Shown here one piece after another: positions 45,991 through 55,066 of a DNA stretch of 64,000 bases. The notes under the pieces were generated by a model. The model saw only the letters and a program-made list of their open reading frames with translations. It was not told the origin of the DNA and ran no database searches. The first letter of the stretch is position 1. Each line of letters opens with the position of its first letter. A program made the position numbers and the translations under genes. The DNA is from Actinomycetaceae bacterium (GTDB taxonomy: Bacteria; Actinomycetota; Actinomycetes; Actinomycetales; Actinomycetaceae), in contig JAUNLN010000002.1 in NCBI GenBank assembly GCA_030532245.1, positions 62,001-126,000 on the forward strand, read 5' to 3'.

Positions 45991-46069
45991 AACGCATAGC
46001 AACAAAAACAAAGTATTACCTCAGTAATCACCGGCGGACTTGGCTCCAGTTGGACTTTAATTAGCTGAT

Positions 46070-46957
46070 ATGAACGGCTACTCCAAGGCGCAGGTTCGCT
46101 TCCACCTCATTCCTCGCCTACAGGGCGCACATTTTCCAAGCCACGTAAGCCTCGAATATGTCTCAAGCAACGGAGTTTCGTTGCGAGAATCAGGTGGCCT
46201 CAGTTCACAGGAAATTTCAGCCTTTTCTCAAACGCTCGAGACGTGGATGAGGCGCGGACAACTCCAGCAAACAAGCTTAACCGTCGCAGACACCACGCAC
46301 GTTTGCCCCGAACCCTCACACGTGAGCACCTACCTTCTTGAGGCCGTCCAATCCGAGATAACCCTCAAAACATGCCCTGGCTGTGGGCAACTGTTCCTAT
46401 ATTTCGACTTCCTCGCGGGCCAGACAGAGCCGGTTAGAGAGAACATCGGTATCCCAGTAACGACCCAGGAGCTCTCTGATTTGCGCCACGCTTTCGAAAA
46501 CGCACCCGTTGAAGAGGCGTTTTGGAGCACCCCTTCAAACGGCTTCGAGTACGTCTCAGCGGCGAAATCCGCGGTCACACTCAGCCGCAACCGCGTAGTT
46601 ATCCATACGCCCATTCCACAAGTCTTTGAGATAGCTATGAGCAACGACGAGTGGAGAGAAGTGCAACGCCTTGCCACCGGGCTAAGCCGCGGTATCGAGG
46701 TGAACAGGTTCGAGGCCTCCTCACTGCCCGCAAACCTCACACTTCAAATGAGGGCGAGCCACGTTACGGACCCATTCGACCCGAGCGAAAACGTCGTGCT
46801 CGTGCACCTGCGAGTAAGCGATGGTAACGGTCAAACAGTGTCAGATATTGATTTCGTACTGGGTGCGGATGGCGAAAAAGTCGCCGACTTGGCACACCGA
46901 AACTCGGCTGACCAGATAGTTCTATACGGAAGAACGCGGCTCCGGGTACCTAAGTAG
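46070..46957 (+). CDS. Unknown protein next to tRNA-Pro, 295 residues
   Basis: The product starts MNGYSKAQVRFHLIPRL and has no signal peptide or membrane segment. A single CPGCG pair lies near residue 104 in TLKTCPGCGQLFLYFD, reminiscent of half a zinc ribbon, and a few beta-rich blocks follow. I do not recognise the family. Its position behind a tRNA and a repeat cluster suggests it may be acquired DNA. No ribosome site is visible before the ATG; an AT-rich stretch (TTTAATTAG) lies 8-14 bases upstream, so it could be leaderless. The 127 bases that follow hold the promoter of the M13 peptidase gene. Confidence 0.7.
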   Translation: MNGYSKAQVRFHLIPRLQGAHFPSHVSLEYVSSNGVSLRESGGLSSQEISAFSQTLETWMRRGQLQQTSLTVADTTHVCPEPSHVSTYLLEAVQSEITLKTCPGCGQLFLYFDFLAGQTEPVRENIGIPVTTQELSDLRHAFENAPVEEAFWSTPSNGFEYVSAAKSAVTLSRNRVVIHTPIPQVFEIAMSNDEWREVQRLATGLSRGIEVNRFEASSLPANLTLQMRASHVTDPFDPSENVVLVHLRVSDGNGQTVSDIDFVLGADGEKVADLAHRNSADQIVLYGRTRLRVPK

Positions 46958-47071
46958 AGTCGAAGCTTCGTTCCGGGGCCAAAAGCGTCACGCCTTGCAC
47001 CACCAACAAACTAACGGGTTTTCTTTTAGCTAAAACGGTTGCCTGCGACTTTCAGTGTCCACGGTATTAGT

Positions 47072-47077
47072 TAAAGT
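47072..47077 (+). promoter_or_regulatory. Candidate -10 box of the M13 peptidase gene
   Basis: TAAAGT ends seven bases before the ATG at 47085, without a Shine-Dalgarno sequence, the same spacing as at other putative leaderless genes here. Confidence 0.45.
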
Positions 47078-47084
47078 TGGACGT

Positions 47085-49082
47085 ATGAAAGAAAATCTAA
47101 CTCCAGTTGCCGATCCGAAAATCATGGATCAGGCAATCGAACCGACCGAAGACTTCTTCCGCCACGCAAACGGAACCTGGCTGAAGACCCACGAGATTCC
47201 CTCCGACCGTTCCGGCGACGGTGCTTTCCACAAGCTCCGCGACGAGGCCGAAGCCGACATTCGCGTGATCGTCGAAGAACTAGACGCCGCGAGCGACGAC
47301 ATTGAAGAGAAGAAGCTCGCAACCTTCTACGCGCAGTTCATGGACGAGGAGGCAGTTGAAGCTGCTGGCGTTGCTCCCCTCCTACCCGACTTTGAACTGA
47401 TCGACGGCGCTACCACTCACGACGAGCTTGCGGTCGCACTCGGCACGCTCGGCGCACTCGGTGTTGGCGGTATCCTCCACGTTGGTGTGGACGCCGACAT
47501 GAACGATCCGAACAAGTACACGCTGTTCGCATACCAGGGCGGCATTTCGCTCGACGACGAGGCCTACTACCGCGAAGACCAGTACGCGCACGTTCGCGAG
47601 GCTTTCGCGAAGTACCTCGACAACGCTCGCGACATCATTGGCGCCGATCCCCAGTTCGCCGACTGGGCTTCGAAGATGGGCGAAAACTTCGGCTCCGAAG
47701 TACTCGAGTTCGAAACGAAGGTGGCGTCATTCCACTGGGACAACGTCCAAACCCGCGACGCGGTCAAGGGCAACAACCCAACCACGTTCGGCGAGTTCCT
47801 CGAAGGCCGCGAAGGCTACCCGTGGAAGCTCTGGTGGGACGCAATCGGCCTACCGGCGGATCCGGCAACCCCGATGAACGTTCGCCAGCCCTCCTTCGTC
47901 GACGACATTCCAAAGTTCTGGAACGAAGCCGACCTGGAGCTTTTGAAGAAGTGGGCATACTCCCAGGTCATTCAGGCGCGCGGACGATACATGACGAAGG
48001 CACTCGTCGACAACGGCTTCGAATTCTCGCGCCTCCTCACGGGTGCGACCGAGCAGCGCCCCAGGTGGAAGCGCGGCGTCTCGTTCGTTGAAGGCGCGAT
48101 GGGTGAGGCGCTTGGTAAGAAGTACGTGGCTAAGCACTTCCCGCCCGAATACAAGGAGCAGATGAACCAGCTCGTCTCCAACCTGCTGGAGGCGTACAAG
48201 CGCTCCATCTCCAAGCTGGAGTGGATGAGTGAGGAAACCCGCGAGCGCGCTCTTGAAAAGCTTGCTGGTTTCACGCCGAAGATCGGCTACCCGGATGAGT
48301 GGAAAGACTACTCCACGTTGGAGCCGGGTGAGGGTCTCGTCGATTCGGTTCGCCGCGTTTCGAAGTTCATGGCCAAAGAGGAGGCGCGTAAGCTTTCTGG
48401 CCCGGTGAACAAGAAGGAATGGTTCATGACGCCCCAGACGGTGAACGCCTACTACCATCCGACGATGAACGAGATCGTGTTCCCCGCAGCTATCTTGCAA
48501 AGCCCATTCTTCGACCCGCGTGAGACCGACGCGATCAACTACGGCGGTATTGGCGCGGTTATTGGCCACGAGATTGGTCACGGTTTTGACGATCAGGGCT
48601 CCCACTACGACGGTGCTGGCAAGCTAAACAACTGGTGGACCGACGCCGACCGTGAGGCGTTCGAGGCTCGCACGTCGAACCTGATCGCCCAGTACGATGA
48701 GTTCTCCCCCGCACAGCTTGAAGACTCCCACAAGGTGAACGGCAAGCTCACGATTGGTGAGAACATTGGCGACCTTGGAGGCATTGGTATCGCTTGGAAG
48801 GCCTACCAGATTGCCCTCGAGGAGTCGGGCCGCATCCTGGACGATGAGGAGCGCGACGGCCTGTCGGCTGCGAAGCAGTTCTTCTACTCGTGGGCGCGAA
48901 TCTGGCGTTCTAAGGTGCGCGACGAGTGGGCAATCCAGTTGCTCGCAATCGACCCGCACTCCCCCGCAGAGTTCCGTTGCAACGGCGTGCTTAGAAACGT
49001 TGACGCCTTCCACGAAACGTTTGGCACGAAGCCAGGAGACGGCATGTGGATGGACGAAGACCAGCGCGTCGAGATCTGGTAG
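47085..49082 (+). CDS. pepO: M13 family zinc metallopeptidase (PepO-like)
   Basis: The 665-residue neprilysin-like protein has the zinc motif HEIGH at 495-499, the third ligand region GENIGDLGG, the substrate-binding NAYYHP, and the C-terminal CNGVLRN ... VEIW typical of M13. It cleaves peptides of limited size. There is no signal peptide, so it is probably a cytoplasmic oligopeptidase. The ATG at 47085 was chosen because homologues start near here; a longer frame from 47055 has no support. A second peptidase gene (pepN) follows, and both may serve peptide use. Confidence 0.95.
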   Translation: MKENLTPVADPKIMDQAIEPTEDFFRHANGTWLKTHEIPSDRSGDGAFHKLRDEAEADIRVIVEELDAASDDIEEKKLATFYAQFMDEEAVEAAGVAPLLPDFELIDGATTHDELAVALGTLGALGVGGILHVGVDADMNDPNKYTLFAYQGGISLDDEAYYREDQYAHVREAFAKYLDNARDIIGADPQFADWASKMGENFGSEVLEFETKVASFHWDNVQTRDAVKGNNPTTFGEFLEGREGYPWKLWWDAIGLPADPATPMNVRQPSFVDDIPKFWNEADLELLKKWAYSQVIQARGRYMTKALVDNGFEFSRLLTGATEQRPRWKRGVSFVEGAMGEALGKKYVAKHFPPEYKEQMNQLVSNLLEAYKRSISKLEWMSEETRERALEKLAGFTPKIGYPDEWKDYSTLEPGEGLVDSVRRVSKFMAKEEARKLSGPVNKKEWFMTPQTVNAYYHPTMNEIVFPAAILQSPFFDPRETDAINYGGIGAVIGHEIGHGFDDQGSHYDGAGKLNNWWTDADREAFEARTSNLIAQYDEFSPAQLEDSHKVNGKLTIGENIGDLGGIGIAWKAYQIALEESGRILDDEERDGLSAAKQFFYSWARIWRSKVRDEWAIQLLAIDPHSPAEFRCNGVLRNVDAFHETFGTKPGDGMWMDEDQRVEIW

Positions 49083-49146
49083 CAGATCGCCTCTTAATCA
49101 ATGCTCCACTGCCAGGTGGTGATTGAGCAAAGAGGAACGAACTATC

Positions 49147-49184
49147 TCCCCGCGATGTGCCGATTTTTGCGCGCATCGCGGGGA
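49147..49184 (+). terminator. Hairpin downstream of the M13 peptidase gene
   Basis: TCCCCGCGATG (49147-49157) and CATCGCGGGGA (49174-49184) form an 11-bp stem with a 16-base loop containing five T's. It is followed by AAAATATACT, so there is no T tail. The stem probably ends the upstream transcript. Confidence 0.55.
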
Positions 49185-49187
49185 AAA

Positions 49188-49193
49188 TATACT
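49188..49193 (+). promoter_or_regulatory. Candidate -10 box of pepN
   Basis: TATACT matches the -10 consensus at five of six positions and lies about 85 bases before pepN. A T-rich sequence (TTTTTG) is at about -35 distance. Confidence 0.45.
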
Positions 49194-49277
49194 AAAAGAG
49201 TGTAAGAATTACTTCTGACACATGCAGTTTCCAGGCAAAACACCCTTTGGGGCTTTGCAATTTAAATAGGAGAAAAT

Positions 49278-51830
49278 ATGCCAGGCCAAAACTTGACGCG
49301 CGATGAGGCAGAAGCACGTTCCGCTATCGCGACCGTTTATAACTACGACGTAGAGTTGAATCTGGCTGAGGGTGAGGAGACTTTCACCTCGAAGTCCACG
49401 GTAGACTTCGACGCTCACGAGGGCGCGTCCACCTTCCTTGACCTTATTGCCGACGAGGTTTACTCGATTGAGGTGAACGGCGAGCAGCGCGACGTATCAG
49501 CCTTCCACGACTCGCGGGTTCACCTTGACGGTCTGCAAGAGCGCAACCGAGTCACTGTTATTGCAAAGTGCCGCTACATGCACACCGGTGAGGGCCTACA
49601 CCGCTTCACCGACCCGGCCGACGGTAAGTCTTACTGCTACTCCCAGTTCGAGGTACCCGACTCCCGCCGCGTGTTCGCCGTATTCGAGCAGCCGGACATG
49701 AAAGCACAGTTCACGTTCCACGTGATCACGCCGGCCGACTGGGTTGTTTTCTCCAACTCCCCCACGCCAACGCCCACCGATGTTGATGGCCTGAAGCGTT
49801 GGGATTTCACTTCGACCGAGCAGATCTCCTCCTACATCACCGCGATCGTTGCCGGCCCCTACGTTGGTAAGACGGGCTCCCTCACTTCCACGGACGGCCG
49901 CGAAATTCCGCTCGGCGTTTACTGCCGTCAGTCGCTCGAGCAGTACCTTGACGCCGACTGGGTCATGGACGTTACCCGCAAGGGCTTCGCATTCTTCGAA
50001 AAGGAGTACGGCCGCCCCTACCCGTTCCGCAAGTACGACCAGATTTTCGTACCCGAATACAATGCGGGCGCAATGGAAAACGCTGGTTGCGTGACGTTCC
50101 GCGACCAGTACATTTTCCGCTCCAAGCCAACCGCCTCCGAGCTTGAGGGGCTTGCAAACACGATCCTGCACGAGCTTGCACACATGTGGTTTGGCGACCT
50201 TGTGACCATGCGCTGGTGGAACGACCTGTGGCTGAACGAGTCGTTTGCTGAGTTCATGTCGCACCTGTGCCTCGCTGAGGGCACGGAGGAGTGGAAGAGC
50301 GCGTGGACGGGCTTCATGGCTCGCAAGGATTGGGGTATGCGTCAAGATCAGATGCCTACCACCCACCCGATCGTTGCTCCGATCCGCGACCTTGAGGACG
50401 TTGAGGTTAACTTCGACGGCATCACTTACGCGAAGGGTGCGGCGGTGCTCCGCCAGCTCGTGTCGTACGTGGGTCGCGACAACTTCTTCAAGGCACTCGG
50501 CGAATACTTCGCTAAGCACGAGTGGCAAAACACTACGCTCCCCGACCTCATGAACGAGCTTGAGGCGGCGTCTGGCCGCGACCTCACAGCATGGTCGAAG
50601 GTTTGGCTCGAGGAGGCGGGTGTAACGCTTCTTCGCCCCGACTTCGAGGTGAATGAGGATGGAACCCTCGCGGAGCTTGCCGTCGTGCAGGAGTCGTTCA
50701 CCCCGGGATCTTCGCTTCGCCCGCACCGCCTCGCGGTAGCCGGCTACGACCTCGTAGGCGACAAGGTTGAGCGCACGTTCCACGAAGAACTCGACGTTGA
50801 TGGTGCTCGCACCGTCGTTGAGAGCGCGGCCGGGATCAAGCGCCCCGCCCTCATCCTCGTAAACGATGGCGACCTTGCCTACGCGAAGATTCGCATGGAC
50901 GAAGAGTCGCTTGCCTTCGCGATTGAGAACATCGACAAGTTCCCCGAGTCGCTAACCCGTTCGATCATCCTCGCGTCTGCGTGGGATATGGTTCGCGACG
51001 CTCAAATGCAGGCAGAGGCCTTCGCTAACCTTGTGATTGCGGCGATCCCAACCGAAACTGACATCACGATGATGGAGCTTTGGCTAGGCCAGCTAGACCT
51101 CGCGGTCTCGCGCTACACGTCGATAGAGAAGCGCGGCGAGCTGATGGAGTACGTGGCCGACCGTATCCTCCTGATGCTTCGCGCGGCCACCGCAGAAACC
51201 GACCAGCAGCGCGTGCTCGCATTCGCCGCCGCACGCCGCGCAACTAACGCGGAGCAGCACGCAGCGATTGAGCGCCTGCGCACCGGCGAAGATACCCTCA
51301 TGGGCCTGAATCTAGACTTCGAACTGAAGTGGGAAATGCTGAAGGCTTCCGTTGCCGGCGGCCTTGCAGGCGAGCCAGAGATTGAGGCTATGCTTCGCGA
51401 AGACTCCACCATGACGGGCGAGCAGATGGCCACGGAGGTGCGTGCTTCCAAGGCTGATCAGGCGGTTAAGGACGCAGCCTTTGAAAGCCTCGTATTCGAC
51501 CCGAGCCTGTCGAACGACGTGCGTGTCGCCGTTGGACGCGGCTACTGGACGGGCTCGGCACTCAAGCCGGAAATGTACGCCGGAAACGTGCAGAAGTTCT
51601 TCGACTCGCTCCTTTCTATCTGGGAAGACAACACTTCGCACACCGCTCAGGCGATCGTCATTCTGGGCTTCCCGAGGCCACTTCCTGGCGCTCTTGCCGA
51701 CACCGACGTTGTCGCCGTTGGTAAGAAGTGGTTGCAGGATCACGAGGATGCCCCGGCAGGCCTTGTTCGCTTGATTTCTGAAGGCGTCTCCGAGGCAGAA
51801 CGCGTGATCGCGATCCAGGCGCTCAGCTAA
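49278..51830 (+). CDS. pepN: Aminopeptidase N (M1 family)
   Basis: The 850-residue M1 peptidase has the exopeptidase motif GAMEN at 264-268, zinc ligands HELAH at 298-302 with the downstream Glu in WLNESFAEF, and an ERAP1-like C-terminal domain. It removes N-terminal residues from peptides in the cytoplasm. AGGAG lies six bases before the ATG. Full length and typical of actinobacterial PepN. It is flanked by a terminator-like hairpin on each side and seems monocistronic. Confidence 0.97.
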   Translation: MPGQNLTRDEAEARSAIATVYNYDVELNLAEGEETFTSKSTVDFDAHEGASTFLDLIADEVYSIEVNGEQRDVSAFHDSRVHLDGLQERNRVTVIAKCRYMHTGEGLHRFTDPADGKSYCYSQFEVPDSRRVFAVFEQPDMKAQFTFHVITPADWVVFSNSPTPTPTDVDGLKRWDFTSTEQISSYITAIVAGPYVGKTGSLTSTDGREIPLGVYCRQSLEQYLDADWVMDVTRKGFAFFEKEYGRPYPFRKYDQIFVPEYNAGAMENAGCVTFRDQYIFRSKPTASELEGLANTILHELAHMWFGDLVTMRWWNDLWLNESFAEFMSHLCLAEGTEEWKSAWTGFMARKDWGMRQDQMPTTHPIVAPIRDLEDVEVNFDGITYAKGAAVLRQLVSYVGRDNFFKALGEYFAKHEWQNTTLPDLMNELEAASGRDLTAWSKVWLEEAGVTLLRPDFEVNEDGTLAELAVVQESFTPGSSLRPHRLAVAGYDLVGDKVERTFHEELDVDGARTVVESAAGIKRPALILVNDGDLAYAKIRMDEESLAFAIENIDKFPESLTRSIILASAWDMVRDAQMQAEAFANLVIAAIPTETDITMMELWLGQLDLAVSRYTSIEKRGELMEYVADRILLMLRAATAETDQQRVLAFAAARRATNAEQHAAIERLRTGEDTLMGLNLDFELKWEMLKASVAGGLAGEPEIEAMLREDSTMTGEQMATEVRASKADQAVKDAAFESLVFDPSLSNDVRVAVGRGYWTGSALKPEMYAGNVQKFFDSLLSIWEDNTSHTAQAIVILGFPRPLPGALADTDVVAVGKKWLQDHEDAPAGLVRLISEGVSEAERVIAIQALS

Positions 51831-51850
51831 AACTCCTCGAAAACACTTCG

Positions 51851-51889
51851 CTGGCCTGCTACTCAAATGGGTGGCAGGCCAGTAGTTTC
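51851..51889 (+). terminator. Terminator hairpin after pepN
   Basis: CTGGCCTGCTACTC (51851-51864) pairs with GGGTGGCAGGCCAG (51869-51882), a 14-bp stem with two wobble pairs and loop AAAT, followed by TAGTTTC. Confidence 0.7.
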
Positions 51890-51953
51890 ACCGCGTGATT
51901 AGGCGCCTGGGTAGTATCCTTTAAGTATCTGTCTTTAAAGCGTAGGAGTAAGA

Positions 51954-52199
51954 ATGAGCGACCAGAAGATGACTCGCGCAGATGAAATTGTGGCCGGTCT
52001 TGGAGGCAAAGAAAACATTGAGTCCTTCGAGTCATGCATTACGCGACTGCGCGTGGAGGTTCGGGACGCAGAAAAGATTGACGATGCTGCTTTGAAGCAA
52101 GCGGGAGCATTTGGCGTTGTTAAAGTTGGTCGAGTCATCCAGGTAGTAGTTGGCCCCGAGGCCGACGAGATCGCGGACGAAGTCGGGCAGCTGGCGTAA
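51954..52199 (+). CDS. PTS glucose-type EIIB protein (stand-alone)
   Basis: The 81-residue protein is a free EIIB domain of the glucose/sucrose PTS family, with the phosphorylated Cys28 in ESCITRLR, the standard motif. It passes phosphate from EIIA to a sugar held in the membrane EIIC. TAGGAG lies before the ATG. The next gene, EIIA, overlaps by one base (TAATG), so both are made together. No EIIC is found in the window; the partner must be elsewhere. Confidence 0.93.
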   Translation: MSDQKMTRADEIVAGLGGKENIESFESCITRLRVEVRDAEKIDDAALKQAGAFGVVKVGRVIQVVVGPEADEIADEVGQLA

Positions 52200-52663
52200 T
52201 GCTTGAAGTTCACTCCCCACTTAGCGGCACAACTCTTGCCCTCGCAAACGTTGACGACCCCGTACTCGCCCAAGAAATTGTTGGCGCAGGCGTAGCCGTA
52301 GCCCCCGTTGAGGAGCGCTGGCACGATGTAGTTGCCCCGGTTGATGGCAAACTGCTTAAAGTTCACCCGCACGCGTTCATCGTGTTCACAAGGTCCGGTA
52401 TCGGAATCCTCGTACACCTCGGTATTGACACGATCAAACTTCGCGGTAACGGCTTTGAGGTTTTGAAGTCCGAAGGCGACACGGTTAAGCGCGGCGAGCC
52501 CATTGTTCGTTGGGATTCCGCGGTAGCTAAAGAACACGGCCTATCTACTTCAGTGTCGGTAATCGCGTGCGACTTGCCGCGCGACCTTCTCGTATTCCAC
52601 TCCTCGCCGGGTAACGGCATCTCGCGTGAAAGCCTGCTGTACACGGTAAGTTCGCCGAGTTAA
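52199..52663 (+). CDS. PTS glucose-type EIIA protein (stand-alone)
   Basis: The 154-residue EIIA-Glc-like protein has the active His73 in LVHLGIDTIK and the supporting His58 in PHAFIVF. It receives phosphate from HPr and gives it to EIIB. It starts within the stop codon of the EIIB gene, so the two form a small operon. The EIIA could serve several EIIB-EIIC pairs and catabolite signalling; that is inference. The 170 bases that follow hold a large palindrome. Confidence 0.94.
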   Translation: MLEVHSPLSGTTLALANVDDPVLAQEIVGAGVAVAPVEERWHDVVAPVDGKLLKVHPHAFIVFTRSGIGILVHLGIDTIKLRGNGFEVLKSEGDTVKRGEPIVRWDSAVAKEHGLSTSVSVIACDLPRDLLVFHSSPGNGISRESLLYTVSSPS

Positions 52664-52776
52664 ACGGTATCTGCGTCGGCCCCTATCTAGTTGAACAGCC
52701 CGAACAGGTTCGTAGCACGCACGGATCCTGCGGTCAGCTAGGTAGAGACGCAAATACCCGCTCAAGCATTTGAATA

Positions 52777-52810
52777 TAGTTTTGGGGAGCGCCGCGGCGC
52801 TCCCCAAAAC
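52777..52810. repeat. 34-bp perfect palindrome between EIIA and malQ
   Basis: AGTTTTGGGGAGCGCCG and its exact complement form a continuous palindrome. T's flank the GC stem on the 5' side and A's on the 3' side, on either strand, so it lacks the usual T tail but can fold into a very stable hairpin. It sits between convergent genes and may act as a U-tract-less terminator. Confidence 0.75.
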
Positions 52811-52833
52811 TGTTTCTAACGACTAGCCTGCGA

Positions 52834-54978
52834 CTATTTCACGGCCTTGTTCATTACGCTTGCGAACCTTGCAAGCGACTCGGGAGTCATCTGCTCGAAG
52901 GTAACTTCCTTACCCGTCTCGTCACCGAGGGGAATCTGCCAGTTCGGGTATTCCGAGCTGGTGCCAGGGAAGTTCTGCGGCCTGCGCTCACGCACAATAT
53001 CGACGAGCGACACCGCTAGTAGACGCGAAGGCGTCATCGCAATGTAGCGGTACAGTGCGTCGATGAGCGGCTGCTCCTCGTACCTGTGCTCCTCGTCTAG
53101 CAGGCCGTACTCGATCATGCGCGCGGTAAACATCTCCAACTCAGCACGGTCAGCTGCGCGAACCTGCTCCACAGGCTCCACGAGGAGGCCGAGCTCCTCA
53201 CGAATCGACGTTTGGATACCGTCAAGGTAGCCGGCGGTGGGTGGCAGGTCGTGTGTGTTCACAGCGGCGAGCACGTCGCGGCGGTAGTTCTCGGGGCGCA
53301 GCGGTGAGCCATCGCCTTCACGTTCGAACCACAGAATCGAGGTGCCAAGCACGCCGCGCTCGTTCAGGTAACCGCGAACCCAGGGCTCGACCGTGCCCAA
53401 ATCCTCACCAATCACGATGGAGTCGTTGCGCATCGCCTCAAGGAGGAGGATGCCGACCATCGCCTCGTGATCGTAGTTCACGTACGTGCCGAAGTTCGCG
53501 GTCTTGCCCTTCGGGATCCACCACAGGCGGAACAGGCCGAGAATGTGGTCGATGCGGATCGCACCCGAGAAGCGGGCGGCTGCGCGAATCATGTGGCGAA
53601 GCGGCATGTAGCCCGACTCGGCGAGTGCGCGCGGGCTCCACGGCGGCTGCGACCAATCCTGGCCGAGCTGAGAGTACATGTCCGGCGGCGCACCAACCGT
53701 CATGCCGGTGGCGAACAGTTCGGGGGAAGACCAGATTTCGGAGCCGAGCGGGTGAACACCGACGGCGAGGTCCGACATGATGCCAATATCCATGCCGCCA
53801 TCGAGTGCCGCAGCCTGCGCCTCATCGAGCTGCTGGGCAACAATCCACTGCATCCACATGTGGAAGCGCACGTGCTTGTCGTTGTTCTCGGCGAACTGAA
53901 TCACCGCGAGTGAATCCGAGTCGGCGAACTCCTCGGGGAAGTCCAGGCCAAAGTGTTCGACGAGTGCGGACCAAATGCCGAACTTCTGTAGCGCCACACC
54001 GCCCTTCGCGATGAAGTTTGCGAACTCTGCTTCGCGCTCCGCGCTGCGGCCTTCGCGGAAGATCTCCCACAGTGCCTGGATCTTTGCGCTCCAGGAGGTG
54101 TCTCGGTCGACGAGACCCATGTGGTCGGAGTCTTCCGTACACGCGGCTTTGAAAAGGTCCATCACGTAGGAGCGGCCAGCCTCGTTCATTGTTTCAAACT
54201 CAGGGATGAGCCTTGGCGCGATGTAAATCGGAGAGATGAACTGGCGAGTTACAGGCAGGTAGGGGGACGGCTCGATCGGCACGGTGGGAGCGGACGCGTG
54301 GAGCGGGTTGATCAGGTGGAAGTCTGCGCCGAGCTCACCGAACCTACGGTTCAGACCGGCCAGAACATCGGTATCGCCCATGCCCCAGCAGTGCTCGGAT
54401 CGCACAGAGTACAGCTGGCTCGAAATCCCCCACTTCTGGCCGGAAACCTTCGCGTCTACATCCAGCGCGTGCGGCACCACAATCAGGTGTGCTTCGTGCA
54501 CTTCCCCATTGCCTACCGTTGCGCGCAGCTGGTGGTAGCCCATCGGGAAATCCTGCTCGAGGGCGAACGCTGCGCGGCCGCGAAGCTCCCCGTTCACTTC
54601 GCGAGGAGCATCCCAGTTATCCACCTGGTTCAAGAATCGGCTAGAGCCGTCCTCAAAAATCGCTTCAACGATCACCGACTCGCCGTCTGGAACGTGCACG
54701 AGCACCTGGTTCCAGTCGCCGTGGCGCTTGATCGTTGTTGGGGGCAGTACCGCAAGCCACTTTTCGTCCTCATTCCCGCGAATGCAAACTTCAAGTTCGT
54801 CAGCCGTGGGAGCGTCCGAAATGCCGACACCGAGAGCTTTTAGAGCACAAATGAGGGTTTCGGAACTCACGTCCTTTAAATTGCCGTGCCAATCCCAAAA
54901 ACTCGTTGAAACTCCGTTAAGCTGCGCCAGGTGTTGCAGACGGGCAAAATTGTCAGGGTCAAAGCTAGGTTGCGTCAT
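52834..54978 (-). CDS. malQ: 4-alpha-glucanotransferase (amylomaltase, GH77)
   Basis: The 714-residue protein has an N-terminal beta-rich extension (about 1-150) found in actinobacterial MalQ and the GH77 catalytic barrel with the nucleophile region IRIDHILGL, the acid/base GEDLGTVEP and the third carboxylate in NTHDLPPTAGY. It transfers maltosyl units between alpha-1,4-glucans, releasing glucose in maltodextrin and glycogen metabolism. GAGAGG precedes the ATG. It follows a small EIIB gene on the same strand after 88 bases and is probably co-transcribed, linking glucan use with PTS activity. Confidence 0.96.
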   Translation of the reverse strand: MTQPSFDPDNFARLQHLAQLNGVSTSFWDWHGNLKDVSSETLICALKALGVGISDAPTADELEVCIRGNEDEKWLAVLPPTTIKRHGDWNQVLVHVPDGESVIVEAIFEDGSSRFLNQVDNWDAPREVNGELRGRAAFALEQDFPMGYHQLRATVGNGEVHEAHLIVVPHALDVDAKVSGQKWGISSQLYSVRSEHCWGMGDTDVLAGLNRRFGELGADFHLINPLHASAPTVPIEPSPYLPVTRQFISPIYIAPRLIPEFETMNEAGRSYVMDLFKAACTEDSDHMGLVDRDTSWSAKIQALWEIFREGRSAEREAEFANFIAKGGVALQKFGIWSALVEHFGLDFPEEFADSDSLAVIQFAENNDKHVRFHMWMQWIVAQQLDEAQAAALDGGMDIGIMSDLAVGVHPLGSEIWSSPELFATGMTVGAPPDMYSQLGQDWSQPPWSPRALAESGYMPLRHMIRAAARFSGAIRIDHILGLFRLWWIPKGKTANFGTYVNYDHEAMVGILLLEAMRNDSIVIGEDLGTVEPWVRGYLNERGVLGTSILWFEREGDGSPLRPENYRRDVLAAVNTHDLPPTAGYLDGIQTSIREELGLLVEPVEQVRAADRAELEMFTARMIEYGLLDEEHRYEEQPLIDALYRYIAMTPSRLLAVSLVDIVRERRPQNFPGTSSEYPNWQIPLGDETGKEVTFEQMTPESLARFASVMNKAVK

Positions 54979-55066
54979 TGCCTCTCCGAATGCGATGGGT
55001 TTATCGAAGAAATTCTAGTCTGTATGTTACCCATCTCAAAACACTTTGCGACCCAACAGGCACGAG

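Noticed and set aside
49596..50783. Minus-strand open frame of 395 codons opposite pepN
   Set aside because: Antisense of a highly conserved peptidase; translation looks non-natural and no start signal is visible.
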